A stretch of DNA of 64,000 nucleotides from Candidatus Pantoea deserta (GTDB lineage: Bacteria; Pseudomonadota; Gammaproteobacteria; Enterobacterales; Enterobacteriaceae): NCBI RefSeq assembly GCF_003813865.1, contig NZ_RMVG01000002.1, positions 248,001-312,000 on the forward strand, written 5' to 3'. The notes beneath the pieces are model-generated. The model had not been told where the DNA came from and did not search any database. It was given only the letters and a program-made list of their open reading frames with translations. Positions within the stretch are counted from its first letter, which is position 1. The number at the start of each line of letters is the position of its first letter. Of this stretch, positions 45,442 through 54,404 are shown piece after piece. The position numbers and the translations under genes are program-made.

Positions 45442-47097
45442 ATGCACGCTGGCCAAGCGCCGGTTCGGGAATGGAACACGCGCCGCAGTGAAAAAGCGCG
45501 TCGTCTCGCCTCTTTTCCCGTAGACGGTAAACTGATCCCTACTGAAAGAGCGGTAGAAGCGCTGGAGAAATTAATAGCCCCAGGCGACCGCGTTGTCCTT
45601 GAAGGAAATAACCAGAAGCAGGCGGATTTTTTATCACGTACGCTGGCAGAGGTTAATCCGGCGAAAGTTCACGACCTGCATATGATTATGCCCAGCGTGG
45701 GCCGTAGCGAACACCTCGATATTTTTGAAAAGGGCATCGCCCGTAAACTCGATTTCTCTTTTTCCGGCCCGCAAAGTTTACGTATTTCCCAGCTACTTCA
45801 GGATGGCCAGCTGGAAATTGGCGCTATCCACACCTATATCGAACTCTATTCCCGACTCTATGTGGACCTCAGCCCAAATGTGGCGCTCATTGCCGGTTAT
45901 AAAGCTGACCGCAAAGGCAATCTCTATACCGGTCCCAGCACCGAAGATACGCCAGCGCTGGTGGAAGCTGCCGCGTTTCGTGACGGCATCGTTATCGCTC
46001 AGGTTAATGAGCTGGTGGAGGATGAAAGCGATTTGCCGCGCGTCGATATTCCGGCCTCCTGGGTGGATTACATCGTGGTGGCGGACAAGCCTTTCTTTAT
46101 CGAGCCGCTGTTTACCCGCGATCCTCGCCTGATTAAGCAAGAGCACATCCTGATGGCGATGATGGCCATCAAAGGCATCTACGCCGAACACCAGGTGCAG
46201 TCGCTCAACCACGGTATCGGCTTCAACACCGCGGCGATTGAGCTGCTGCTGCCGACCTACGGCGAGCAGCTTGGGCTGAAAGGCAAAATCTGTCGGCACT
46301 GGACGCTTAACCCGCACCCGACGCTGATTCCGGCGATTGAGAGCGGCTGGGTCGAGAGCGTGCACTGCTTCGGCGGCGAGTTGGGCATGGAAGAGTATAT
46401 CCGCGCCCGTCCGGATGTCTTCTTTACCGGCGCGGATGGATCAATGCGCTCGAACCGCGCCTTCTGCCAGCTGGCGGGTCAGTATGCGGTCGATATGTTT
46501 ATCGGCGCGACGTTGCAGGTAGACGGGCTGGCAAATTCTTCTACCGTAACGCGCGGGCGTCTTTCCGGCTTCGGCGGCGCGCCCAATATGGGGCACGATC
46601 CGCACGGCCGCCGTCATGCGACCCCTGCCTGGCTCAACATGATTACCGAACCGGACCCGATGCAGCGCGGTAAAAAACTGGTGGTGCAGATGGTGGAGAC
46701 CTTCCAGGCGGGCGCGAAGCCGACTTTTGTCGAGCAGCTCGACGCGGTCGAGGTGGCGAAATCCTCCGGCATGCCGCTGGCGCCGGTAATGATTTACGGC
46801 GATGACGTTACCCACGTCCTGACCGAGGAGGGCATTGCCTATCTCTACCGCGCCGACAGCCTCGAAGAGCGCCGCGCGATGGTGGCCGCCGTGGCGGGCA
46901 TTACCGACATCGGGCTTGGCGTTGACGCCGCGCGCGTGGCTGAACTGCGTAAAAGCGGCAAAGTCGTCTACCCGGAAGATATGGGGATCCGTCGCTCAGA
47001 CGCCACGCGCTCGCTGCTCGCCGCGGGCAGCGTGGCGGATCTGGTCGAATGGTCCGGCGGTCTCTACAACCCACCGGCCAAATTCCGGAGCTGGTAA
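45442..47097 (+). CDS. mdcA: MdcA, malonate decarboxylase alpha subunit (acetyl-ACP:malonate ACP transferase)
   Basis: MdcA exchanges acetyl for malonyl on the carrier-protein thiol, the first step of biotin-independent malonate decarboxylation. The 551-residue protein matches the family over its length, including the start REWNTRRSEKARRL. FFTGADGSMRSNRAF and SGFGGAPNMGHDPHGRRHATPAW also occur. It opens the operon mdcABCDEFGH, and its stop overlaps the mdcB start (TAATG). Confidence 0.96.
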   Translation: MHAGQAPVREWNTRRSEKARRLASFPVDGKLIPTERAVEALEKLIAPGDRVVLEGNNQKQADFLSRTLAEVNPAKVHDLHMIMPSVGRSEHLDIFEKGIARKLDFSFSGPQSLRISQLLQDGQLEIGAIHTYIELYSRLYVDLSPNVALIAGYKADRKGNLYTGPSTEDTPALVEAAAFRDGIVIAQVNELVEDESDLPRVDIPASWVDYIVVADKPFFIEPLFTRDPRLIKQEHILMAMMAIKGIYAEHQVQSLNHGIGFNTAAIELLLPTYGEQLGLKGKICRHWTLNPHPTLIPAIESGWVESVHCFGGELGMEEYIRARPDVFFTGADGSMRSNRAFCQLAGQYAVDMFIGATLQVDGLANSSTVTRGRLSGFGGAPNMGHDPHGRRHATPAWLNMITEPDPMQRGKKLVVQMVETFQAGAKPTFVEQLDAVEVAKSSGMPLAPVMIYGDDVTHVLTEEGIAYLYRADSLEERRAMVAAVAGITDIGLGVDAARVAELRKSGKVVYPEDMGIRRSDATRSLLAAGSVADLVEWSGGLYNPPAKFRSW

Positions 47098-47960
47098 TGA
47101 AACTCCTGTCACAGACTCAAGCCGAGGTACAGATCGGCCAGCTGGCGGCAATCGCACGCAGCTGCCTGATCGATGAAGCGCGACTCAGTCCGAAGCCGGG
47201 TCTGGTGGACAGCCGCGGCAACGGCGCGCATCGGGATTTAACGCTGGCGCTGATGGAGCGTTCGGCCAGCAGCCTGCATCCGACCTTTTTGCAGCTGGCG
47301 CGTCAGTGCTGGCGGCGTCCGGCGGACATCGCCCTGCGCGAAGCGATAGGGCGTCTGGGACGCGAAGGGGAGCAGCAGATGATGGCCGCCACCGGCGGCG
47401 TCAACACCCATCGCGGAGCGATCTGGGCGCTGGGTCTGCTGGTCAGCGCCGCCGCGATGAACGGCGGCCGCGCCGATGCTGAGCAGCTTACCCGCACAGC
47501 GGCCGCGCTGGCCAGTCTGCCCGATCGCGCCGCGCCGAAACTGTTCAGCAAAGGGCTGAAGGCGAGTCATCGCTATGGCGTTCCCGGCGCGCGGGAAGAG
47601 GCTCAGCAGGCTTTTCCTCACGTCATAAAGCTTGCGCTGCCGCAGCTGCTGCGCAGTCGCGCCGCCGGCTCCAGCGAAAGCGACGCCCGCCTTGACGCGC
47701 TGATGGCGATTATGACCTCGCTGAGCGACACCTGCGTGCTGTCACGCGCTGGGCTGGTCGGCCTGCAAACCATGCAGGCAGGCGCGCGCGCGGTCCTGCT
47801 GGCCGGCGGCTGTATGACGGTCGAGGGGCGGCAGGCGCTGGCGCGGCTTGACGCCGACATGCTGGCGCTGAACGCCTCGCCGGGCGGCGCGGCCGATCTG
47901 CTGGCCGCCACGCTGTTCATTGACAGGGTATGCCTCACTGCCCATCACGCTTTTTTCTAG
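47097..47960 (+). CDS. mdcB: MdcB, triphosphoribosyl-dephospho-CoA synthase
   Basis: MdcB makes 2-(5''-triphosphoribosyl)-3'-dephospho-CoA from ATP and dephospho-CoA, the precursor of the prosthetic group of the carrier protein. The CitG-like family motifs are present: LSPKPGLVDSRGNGAHRD, GGVNTHRGAIWALGLL, and DTCVLSRAG near the C-terminus. It starts at ATG 47097, overlapping the mdcA stop. Confidence 0.95.
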   Translation: MKLLSQTQAEVQIGQLAAIARSCLIDEARLSPKPGLVDSRGNGAHRDLTLALMERSASSLHPTFLQLARQCWRRPADIALREAIGRLGREGEQQMMAATGGVNTHRGAIWALGLLVSAAAMNGGRADAEQLTRTAAALASLPDRAAPKLFSKGLKASHRYGVPGAREEAQQAFPHVIKLALPQLLRSRAAGSSESDARLDALMAIMTSLSDTCVLSRAGLVGLQTMQAGARAVLLAGGCMTVEGRQALARLDADMLALNASPGGAADLLAATLFIDRVCLTAHHAFF

Positions 47961-47968
47961 AGGACGTT

Positions 47969-48268
47969 ATGGAACACATCACATTATCTTTCCCTGCTAA
48001 CCGCACGCTGAGCGGCAAAGCCCTTGCAGGGGTCGTTGGTTCCGGTGATATGGAAGTGCTGTTCACCGCCACCGAAGGGCAAACGCTGAGTATTGACATC
48101 ACCACCTCTCTCGACAACAGCGACAGCCGCTGGAAGGCGCTGTTTGACCGCCTGAATCTGATTAGCGGTCTGCCTGCCGGACAGCTGATTATCCACGATT
48201 TCGGCGCGACGCCGGGCGTTGCGCGCATCCGTATCGAACAGGTCTTTGAAGAGGTGACTCATGCGTAA
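47969..48268 (+). CDS. mdcC: MdcC, malonate decarboxylase acyl carrier protein (delta subunit)
   Basis: The 99-residue acyl carrier protein bears the phosphoribosyl-dephospho-CoA group. The acceptor Ser is expected at residue 25, in VVGSGDMEV, equivalent to Ser25 of the Klebsiella subunit. The ATG has GAGGA upstream; in-frame codons further 5' overlap mdcB and lack similarity. The 3' end overlaps mdcD by eight bases. Confidence 0.95.
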   Translation: MEHITLSFPANRTLSGKALAGVVGSGDMEVLFTATEGQTLSIDITTSLDNSDSRWKALFDRLNLISGLPAGQLIIHDFGATPGVARIRIEQVFEEVTHA

Positions 48269-49094
48269 CGATCCAAGTTTTATTGAGCTGCGCGCCCGCG
48301 AGCGCGCCCGCGCGCTGCTGGACGAGGGCAGTTTCCGCGAACTGCTCGATCCCTTTGAGGGCATTATGTCCCCCTGGCTGGCCCCGCAGGGCGTAGTGCC
48401 GCAGTCTGATGACGGCATGGTGGTCGCGCGCGGCACCATTAACGGTCAGTCCGCAGTGGTCATCGCCATTGAAGGCACCTTTCAGGGCGGCAGCATGGGC
48501 GAAGTCTCCGGCGCGAAAATGGCGGCGGCGCTAGAGCTGGCGGCCGAAGATAACCGCAACGGCATTCCGACTCAGGCGGTGCTCTGCCTGGAAACCGGCG
48601 GCGTGCGCTTGCAGGAAGCCAATCTGGGGCTGGCGGCGATAGCCGACATTCATGCCGCTATCGTCGATCTGCGCCGCTATACGCCGGTTATCGGCATTAT
48701 CGCCGGCACCGTTGGCTGCTTCGGCGGCATGTCTATTGCCGCCGCGCTGTGCAGCTATCTGATCGTGACGCGCGAGGCGCGGCTGGGGCTTAACGGTCCG
48801 CAGGTTATCGAGCAGGAAGCGGGCATTGAAGAGTACGACTCGCGCGACCGTCCCTTTATCTGGAGCATGACCGGCGGTGAAATCCGCTATGCGAGCGGGC
48901 TGGTCGACGCGCTGGTCGGCGACGGCGTCAGCGCCGTGAAAACCGCGATGAACACCTTTATCGCCAGCGGCGTGCCGGCGCAGCATCGCAGCGATAAATA
49001 TGCCGACTTCCTGCCGCGCCTGACCGGTTTCGATACGCGTCAGCAGGCGGACACGGCGCAGATTAAACAGCTTTTTGCCGGGGAGGAGAAATAA
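48261..49094 (+). CDS. mdcD: MdcD, malonyl-ACP decarboxylase beta subunit
   Basis: The 277-residue subunit has a carboxyltransferase/crotonase-like fold. With MdcE it decarboxylates malonyl-S-ACP to acetyl-S-ACP. Family stretches include the ALEGTFQGGSMGEVSGAK-type region (here IEGTFQGGSMGEVSGAK), LETGGVRLQEAN and GTVGCFGGMSIAAALC. It ends one base into the mdcE start (TAATG), so the subunits are made in equal amounts. Confidence 0.95.
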   Translation: MRNDPSFIELRARERARALLDEGSFRELLDPFEGIMSPWLAPQGVVPQSDDGMVVARGTINGQSAVVIAIEGTFQGGSMGEVSGAKMAAALELAAEDNRNGIPTQAVLCLETGGVRLQEANLGLAAIADIHAAIVDLRRYTPVIGIIAGTVGCFGGMSIAAALCSYLIVTREARLGLNGPQVIEQEAGIEEYDSRDRPFIWSMTGGEIRYASGLVDALVGDGVSAVKTAMNTFIASGVPAQHRSDKYADFLPRLTGFDTRQQADTAQIKQLFAGEEK

Positions 49095-49894
49095 TGACTC
49101 AGATTATCAGCCGCGGTGCGACCTGGCTGGAAAAACTGGCGCCAGGAGCGCAGCGCCTGAGCGGCCTGTGCGATTCGGTTCAGGTGGCCGACGGAGAAAT
49201 TAACGGCGAGCGCGTACGTCTGATCGCCGTGGTGCCAGATGCGAACAACCACTATCCGCGCGCCGCAAAAGGCGAGGTCGGTCTGCTGGAGGGCTGGACG
49301 CTGGCGAAAGTGGTGCACGAAACCCTGGAAGCCGATAAAAACAGCGAGGTGAAGCGCCCGATTATCGCGGTCATCGACGTGCCAAGCCAGGCCTATGGTC
49401 GGCGCGAAGAGGCTTTCGGCATTCATCAGGCGCTGGCGGGCGCCGCAGGCGCCTATGCCAAAGCGCGACTCGCCGGGCATCCGGTGATCGGACTGATCGT
49501 GGGCAAGGCCATGTCGGGCGCTTTTCTGGCGCACGGCTATCAGGCAAACCGTCTGATTGCGATTAACGATAGCGGCGTGCTGGTGCATGCAATGGGCAAA
49601 GAGTCCGCTGCGCGCATTACGCTGCGCACGGTTGACGCGCTGGAAAAGCTGGCGGCCACCATTCCGCCGATGGCCTATGACGTCAGCAACTTCGCCACCC
49701 TGGGCCTGCTCGCCGATCTGCTCTCCGTCAGCAATCCCGACGCGCCGACAGACGCCGATCTGGCGCAGGTAGAAATCGCGCTGCAAAAGGCGATTGCCGA
49801 CGCACGCCGGGACCCCTCGCTGAAAAACCGGCTCGGCGCGGAAAACCGCCGCAGCTCATCCCTGGTGCGCGAACGTATGCGCGCGACCTGGTAA
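49094..49894 (+). CDS. mdcE: MdcE, malonyl-ACP decarboxylase gamma subunit
   Basis: The 266-residue partner of MdcD carries family stretches DVPSQAYGRREEAFGIHQAL and VGKAMSGAFLAHGYQANRL. The last of these contains the small-residue oxyanion region. It completes the four-subunit decarboxylase core A-C-D-E. A 9-bp perfect stem-loop follows before mdcF and may reduce or process the downstream message. Confidence 0.95.
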   Translation: MTQIISRGATWLEKLAPGAQRLSGLCDSVQVADGEINGERVRLIAVVPDANNHYPRAAKGEVGLLEGWTLAKVVHETLEADKNSEVKRPIIAVIDVPSQAYGRREEAFGIHQALAGAAGAYAKARLAGHPVIGLIVGKAMSGAFLAHGYQANRLIAINDSGVLVHAMGKESAARITLRTVDALEKLAATIPPMAYDVSNFATLGLLADLLSVSNPDAPTDADLAQVEIALQKAIADARRDPSLKNRLGAENRRSSSLVRERMRATW

Positions 49895-49934
49895 AACACC
49901 AACAACTAAAAAGACCTGCCGAAATCGGTCTGTT

Positions 49935-49956
49935 CGGGGCGCGCTATCGCGCCCCG
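49935..49956 (+). other. Intra-operon stem-loop between mdcE and mdcF
   Basis: Arms CGGGGCGCG and CGCGCCCCG (9 bp, perfect) flank the loop CTAT. No T-run follows, so it is not a full intrinsic terminator. It could attenuate transcription or stabilise the mdcABCDE message relative to mdcFGH. Confidence 0.6.
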
Positions 49957-50027
49957 GAGTGAGGGCCGCTTTTAGAAATTATAAACATCGCGTGACTGGA
50001 ATTTTATTTCTCAAATACAGGTGATTT

Positions 50028-50987
50028 ATGATTTACACAATTGTTCATGCCCTTGCTCCAATATTTGTCATTATGCTGCTGGGTTTCTGGGCCGGTAAAG
50101 CCGGCATGGTCGACAATAAGAACGTCTCGCTGCTGAATATCTTTGTTATGGACTTTGCACTGCCCGCCGCGCTGTTCAGCGCCACGGTGCAGACCCCCTG
50201 GCCTGGCATCGTGGCCCAGTGGCCGCTGATTGTCGTCATTACCGGCGCGATGTGGATTACCTATGCGGCCATCTATTTCCTTGCCACTAAAGTCTTTAAA
50301 AAATCGCCGCAGGATGCCGCCGTGCTGACGCTCACCGTGGCGCTGCCGAACTATGCCGCGCTGGGGCTGCCGATCCTCGGCAGCGTACTGGGCGAAAATG
50401 CGACCACCTCGCTTTCGGTAGCGGTGGCGATCGCCTGTGGTTCCGTTCTGCTGACGCCGCTCTGCCTGCTGATTCTGGAACGCGAAAAAGCGCGCGCCGC
50501 TGGCGAAAATCACGGCTCTACCTTCGCCATGCTGCCGCTGCTGATGTGGCGCTCGGTGAAAAAACCGATCGTGCTCGGCCCGCTGGTGGGCGTGGTGCTG
50601 TCAGCGATCGGCATTAAAATGCCGGATCTGGTGCTGGCGGCGATTAAACCGCTGGGACTGGCCGCGACGGCGGCGGCGCTGTTCCTGACTGGGGTAATCC
50701 TCTCGGCGCGTAAGCTGAAACTTAACGCCGTGGTTGGCGTCGGCACCATCGTTAAGCTGCTGGTTCAGCCCTTTATCGCCTGGGGCATTGTCGCCGCGCT
50801 CGGCCTGAGCGGTCCGGTCGCCATTACCGCCATCCTGATGATCGCGCTGTCAGCCGGTTTCTTCGGCGTGGTGTTCGGCAACCGCTTCGGCGTGCAGTCG
50901 CCTGATGCAGAAGCCGTACTGCTGCTCAGCTCGGTTCTGTGTATTCTGTCACTGCCGCTGTTTATTACGCTGACTTCCGGGATTTAA
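50028..50987 (+). CDS. mdcF: MdcF, AEC-family malonate carrier
   Basis: The 319-residue protein has about ten transmembrane segments in two similar halves, typical of the auxin efflux carrier (AEC) family. The start MIYTIVHALAPIFVIMLLGF is characteristic. Its position inside the mdc operon equals that of mdcF in Klebsiella, so malonate uptake is the likely role. One base separates its stop from mdcG. Confidence 0.9.
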   Translation: MIYTIVHALAPIFVIMLLGFWAGKAGMVDNKNVSLLNIFVMDFALPAALFSATVQTPWPGIVAQWPLIVVITGAMWITYAAIYFLATKVFKKSPQDAAVLTLTVALPNYAALGLPILGSVLGENATTSLSVAVAIACGSVLLTPLCLLILEREKARAAGENHGSTFAMLPLLMWRSVKKPIVLGPLVGVVLSAIGIKMPDLVLAAIKPLGLAATAAALFLTGVILSARKLKLNAVVGVGTIVKLLVQPFIAWGIVAALGLSGPVAITAILMIALSAGFFGVVFGNRFGVQSPDAEAVLLLSSVLCILSLPLFITLTSGI

Positions 50988-50988
50988 G

Positions 50989-51609
50989 ATGAACTTTACG
51001 CCGCGCCCGCACGATCTCCTCTGGCTTCGCGCCGACAGCGCGCTGTTGTCGGTTAACGAGGCGTGGGTCAGCCAGCACTGGCACCCCGGCCTGCCGGTGG
51101 TGGTGCGGCGTGATGTCACCACGGCGCAAGGGATCCCGGTCGGCGTGCGCGGCGAGCGACGCGAACAGCGCGCCGCCGCCAGGGTGCGGGGCGCGGATAT
51201 TCTTCGCGTCATCACGCCTGAAATGCTCGCCGACCGCGCCTGCCTGCTGGCGTCGCCGCTCGTCGCCTGCCGCCCCGTTCAGGCCGCGCTCGCCCTCGGC
51301 GAGTCTGACTGGCCGTGGCGCTGGGGCGTTACCGGCAGCACAGGCTATGCGCTGGCGACCGGCATTGCGGTGTTGCACGCCGACAGCGATCTTGATCTAA
51401 CTCTTCGCGCGCCGCAGCCGCTGGCGCGCGACCTTTTACAGCAGTGGCAGGCGCAGACGGACACGCTGCCCTGTCGCGTTGATACCCAGGTGGAAACCCC
51501 GTCAGGGGCCTTTGCGCTCAGCGAGTGGCTGCGGGAAGAGCGCGTACTGCTGAAAACCGCCACCGGCCCGGTGCTGACCGCTTCACCCTGGAGCAGGGAG
51601 TTGTCATGA
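50989..51609 (+). CDS. mdcG: MdcG, holo-ACP synthase (phosphoribosyl-dephospho-CoA transferase)
   Basis: The 206-residue nucleotidyltransferase-like enzyme attaches the prosthetic group made by MdcB to MdcC. It has the family start RPHDLLWLRAD, and the nucleotidyltransferase Gly-Ser and Asp motifs GSTGYALATG and DSDLDLTL. The stop overlaps the mdcH ATG (ATGA). Confidence 0.94.
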   Translation: MNFTPRPHDLLWLRADSALLSVNEAWVSQHWHPGLPVVVRRDVTTAQGIPVGVRGERREQRAAARVRGADILRVITPEMLADRACLLASPLVACRPVQAALALGESDWPWRWGVTGSTGYALATGIAVLHADSDLDLTLRAPQPLARDLLQQWQAQTDTLPCRVDTQVETPSGAFALSEWLREERVLLKTATGPVLTASPWSRELS

Positions 51610-52508
51610 AAATACTCTTTACCTTTCCCGGCCAGGGCACGCAGCGCCCTGGGATGCTGCGCAACTTGCCTGACGGCGACGCGCTGCTCGCCAGCGTGCG
51701 CAGCGTGCTGGGCGATGAGACCGACCGGCTCGACAGCGTTGAGGCGCTGCGCCATACCCGCGCCGTCCAGCTTTGCCTGCTGATCGTCGGCGTCGCCTGG
51801 GCGCGCGAGCTGATCGCAAACGGCGTGAAGCCGGACATCGTCAGCGGTCTCTCTATCGGCGCGTATCCTGCCGCCGTGGTGGCGGGCGCGCTCGATTTCA
51901 GCGATGCGCTGCGCCTGGTCGCGCTGCGCGGCGACCTGATGGAGCGCGCTTATCCTCAGGGTTACGGCCTGACCGCCATTAGCGGGCTGACGCTGGGCCG
52001 ACTGGAAACGCTGATGGCGGGCAGTAACACTTTTATCGCCAATATTAATGCGGAAACGCAGACGGTGATCGCCGGACGCGACGAGGATATGGCGGCCGTG
52101 GCGCAAAAAGCGCTCGACGCGGGAGCCAGCAAGGCGACGCGGCTGGCGGTCAGCGTGCCGTCGCACTGCGCGCTGCTGGACAAGCCAGCCGCGGAGCTGG
52201 CCAGCGCCTTCGCGTCAGTCTCGCTGTCGCGGCCCGCCTGCGCTTACCTGAGCGGCTCCACGGGGCGTGTTATCTGGGAGCCTGACAAGATTGCCGAGGA
52301 TCTGGCCTTCAACATGGCGCGCACCGTGCAGTGGAGTGATGCCATCACCGCGGCGAATCAGCGCGACGCCCGGCTGGCGATTGAAATGCCTCCGGGCAAT
52401 GTGCTGACCGGCCTGACGCACCAGGCGGGCTGGCAGGGAGAGGCTATCTGTATGGAGCGCAACAGCGTTGAGGTCGCGCGTCATCTGGCTAGACGGCTGA
52501 GTCAGTGA
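51606..52508 (+). CDS. mdcH: MdcH, malonyl-CoA:ACP malonyltransferase (epsilon subunit)
   Basis: The 300-residue FabD-like transacylase primes the decarboxylase carrier protein with malonyl. It shows the TFPGQGTQ start, the nucleophile Ser in GLSIGAYPA, and the active-site His in VSVPSHCALLD. It is the last gene of the operon. The 3' 20 bases overlap the 3' end of the convergent mdcR. Confidence 0.94.
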   Translation: MKILFTFPGQGTQRPGMLRNLPDGDALLASVRSVLGDETDRLDSVEALRHTRAVQLCLLIVGVAWARELIANGVKPDIVSGLSIGAYPAAVVAGALDFSDALRLVALRGDLMERAYPQGYGLTAISGLTLGRLETLMAGSNTFIANINAETQTVIAGRDEDMAAVAQKALDAGASKATRLAVSVPSHCALLDKPAAELASAFASVSLSRPACAYLSGSTGRVIWEPDKIAEDLAFNMARTVQWSDAITAANQRDARLAIEMPPGNVLTGLTHQAGWQGEAICMERNSVEVARHLARRLSQ

Positions 52509-53424
52509 GGCTGCGCGCGTACATGCGTCCTTCGGCGGCAAGGGCCAGCAGGTCCTGATCGCGCTCGCGGCGGTGCGAGTAGACGATCGATATCCGCTGG
52601 CGCATCTGGTAAGGCTCGGCGAGCCTGACCAGCTGCACGCTGTTCTCATAGGCCTTTTTCATTCGCCCAGGGATCAGCGAAAAACCCATGCCCGCCTGCA
52701 CCAGACTAATCAGAGAAAAAATGTCGTTCACCCTGGTGACGATTCTGGGGTCGAATCCGGCGACCTGAAAGGCCTCCTGAAAACCGGTATAGGTGGCGAA
52801 TCCCTCCGCCAGCGCGACAAAATCGCGGTCGGCGTAGTCGCGCAGATCGGCCTCGTGCGTGGTATCGAGCTTTTCGCCCGCCGGCGCGGCGAGAAAAATA
52901 TGGTCCTGAAACAGGGGGATCACATCAAAGCTGGCGTCGCTGAGTTCGCCGCTGTCGGTGGCGATTAAAATGGCGTCGAGCGCATCGTCCTCCAGCATAT
53001 TCAGCAGCATCTGGTTTGAACCCATCGTCAAATCAAGCTCAAGCGCCGGTCGGCGCAGCTTCATGCCCATAATCAGGCGGGGAATCGTCTCCAGCGTCAG
53101 CGAGTAGAGCGTCCCCAGCCGCAGGCGGCCGCAGCCGACGCCCGCCACCTGGCGCGCCTCTTCAATGCCTTTGCTCATCAGGGCGGTGACGTCCCGGCAA
53201 TACTCCAGCAGCGTCCAGGCGGCGGGCAGGGGAACCAGATTGCGTCCTTTATGGATAAACAGCGGGCAGTTTATCCCTTCCTCCAGCGTATGCAGCGCAC
53301 GGTGTACGCTGACGCTGCTCAAATCCAGCGCCTCCGCCGTGCGCGCAATGTTGCCTTTGCTCATAAACATCATGAACACGCTGAGCTTGCGGAAGGTAAT
53401 CTCCTGATTAATGTCGTTGTGCAT
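52489..53424 (-). CDS. mdcR: MdcR, LysR-type regulator of malonate decarboxylase
   Basis: The 311-residue LysR protein has the helix-turn-helix GNIARTAEALDLSSVSVHRAL and a long effector domain. It sits convergent to mdcH, with tail-to-tail overlap, as the ninth gene of the Klebsiella-type mdcABCDEFGHR cluster. MdcR is known to activate the operon with malonate and to control its own gene. Confidence 0.9.
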   Translation of the reverse strand: MHNDINQEITFRKLSVFMMFMSKGNIARTAEALDLSSVSVHRALHTLEEGINCPLFIHKGRNLVPLPAAWTLLEYCRDVTALMSKGIEEARQVAGVGCGRLRLGTLYSLTLETIPRLIMGMKLRRPALELDLTMGSNQMLLNMLEDDALDAILIATDSGELSDASFDVIPLFQDHIFLAAPAGEKLDTTHEADLRDYADRDFVALAEGFATYTGFQEAFQVAGFDPRIVTRVNDIFSLISLVQAGMGFSLIPGRMKKAYENSVQLVRLAEPYQMRQRISIVYSHRRERDQDLLALAAEGRMYARSLTDSAV

Positions 53425-53741
53425 TTTTTATCCTGCGCGGGTGTCCTTAAACCGGGGGTAGGGTAAGCCGGACCCGGCGGAAGATGCAAAGCCCAATGTA
53501 CAACGCATCCACGCCGTATGGGGGTAAGTGTACGTTTAATTCCGCCTTTTGTCGGAAAGAGCAGCCGTTCTGTTGATGCAGCGTAGAGGCGCGACGGGAG
53601 AGAGAGAAAAGCGGCTTGCGCCGTCAGCATCTGACGTGCGCGCAGCGCGCTGAAAACCAGGGCGTTCCTGCTGAAGCGAACGCCGCGCAAGGCTCAGTAG
53701 AGCGTGTTTTTCAGGCGCTCAGGCAGCGCCTGATCGTAGGC
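53425..53741. other. Intergenic region between mdcR and the PPOX gene
   Basis: No gene is supported in these 317 bases. A stem CAGGCGCT / AGCGCCTG lies at about 53713-53733, without a T-run. On the reverse strand, short open stretches around 53600-53700 (for example RFSRNALVFSALRARQML) look vaguely coding but contain a stop; they may be a decayed gene. Confidence 0.4.
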
Positions 53742-54317
53742 TTAGCCATCAATGTCAGCCTGTGAAAGCTGATGCAAAATAGCCCCTGGGCTGGGCAGCC
53801 TGTCACGCGTTATCTGCCCGGCGGGGTCCCAGAGTTTTGAGCGAATAACAGCCCGGCTGCACTGAAAAAAGACGCGCTCGACCCGGATACGCAACACCGT
53901 TTTAGGCCGCTGATTATTAACGGCGAAACGGCTAAGTAAATCGGGCTGGGTGGTGATGTCCGCCGTGCCGTTCACGCGCAGGGTTTCGCCAATGCCGGGG
54001 ATCAGAAACAGCAGCGCGACGCGATTGTCGTGCAGAATGTTTCGCAGGCTGTCCAGCCGATTGTTGCCGCGCCGGTCAGGCAACAGCAGCGTCTTCGCAT
54101 CTTCGATAAGGATAAAGCCTGCCGCATCGCCTCGCGGCGACACGTCCAGCCCGTCCGGCCCGGAGGTGGCCAGCGCGACAAAGGGCGAGGTTTCGATAAA
54201 AGGACGGTAGGCCGGGTGGATATGGTCGGTCTCTTTGGTTAAAGAGGGCTTAGCCACGGCGCCATAAATCTGCTCCAGTTCCGCTTCGCTGGTAATGCCT
54301 GTCTGTTCACGCGTCAT
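53742..54317 (-). CDS. PPOX-type FMN-binding protein (pyridoxamine-phosphate-oxidase fold)
   Basis: The 191-residue protein belongs to the split-barrel flavoprotein group of the MSMEG_1061 type. The segment FIETSPFVALATSGPDGLDVSPRGD is followed by DRRGNNRLDSLRNILHD, and the C-terminal IRVERVFFQCSRAVIRSKLWD is also typical. ATG 54317 is chosen over the adjacent GTG. It lies 87 bases downstream of norR on the same strand, so it may be co-transcribed with it. The substrate is unknown. Confidence 0.82.
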   Translation of the reverse strand: MTREQTGITSEAELEQIYGAVAKPSLTKETDHIHPAYRPFIETSPFVALATSGPDGLDVSPRGDAAGFILIEDAKTLLLPDRRGNNRLDSLRNILHDNRVALLFLIPGIGETLRVNGTADITTQPDLLSRFAVNNQRPKTVLRIRVERVFFQCSRAVIRSKLWDPAGQITRDRLPSPGAILHQLSQADIDG

Positions 54318-54404
54318 CACTTCACCACTTTAGTCTGCAGGAATGCGTCGCTCTTCTTTATACAGGACGGCTGGCGAAAGTGCGCCCGGCAGACTCTTAA
54401 GCTG

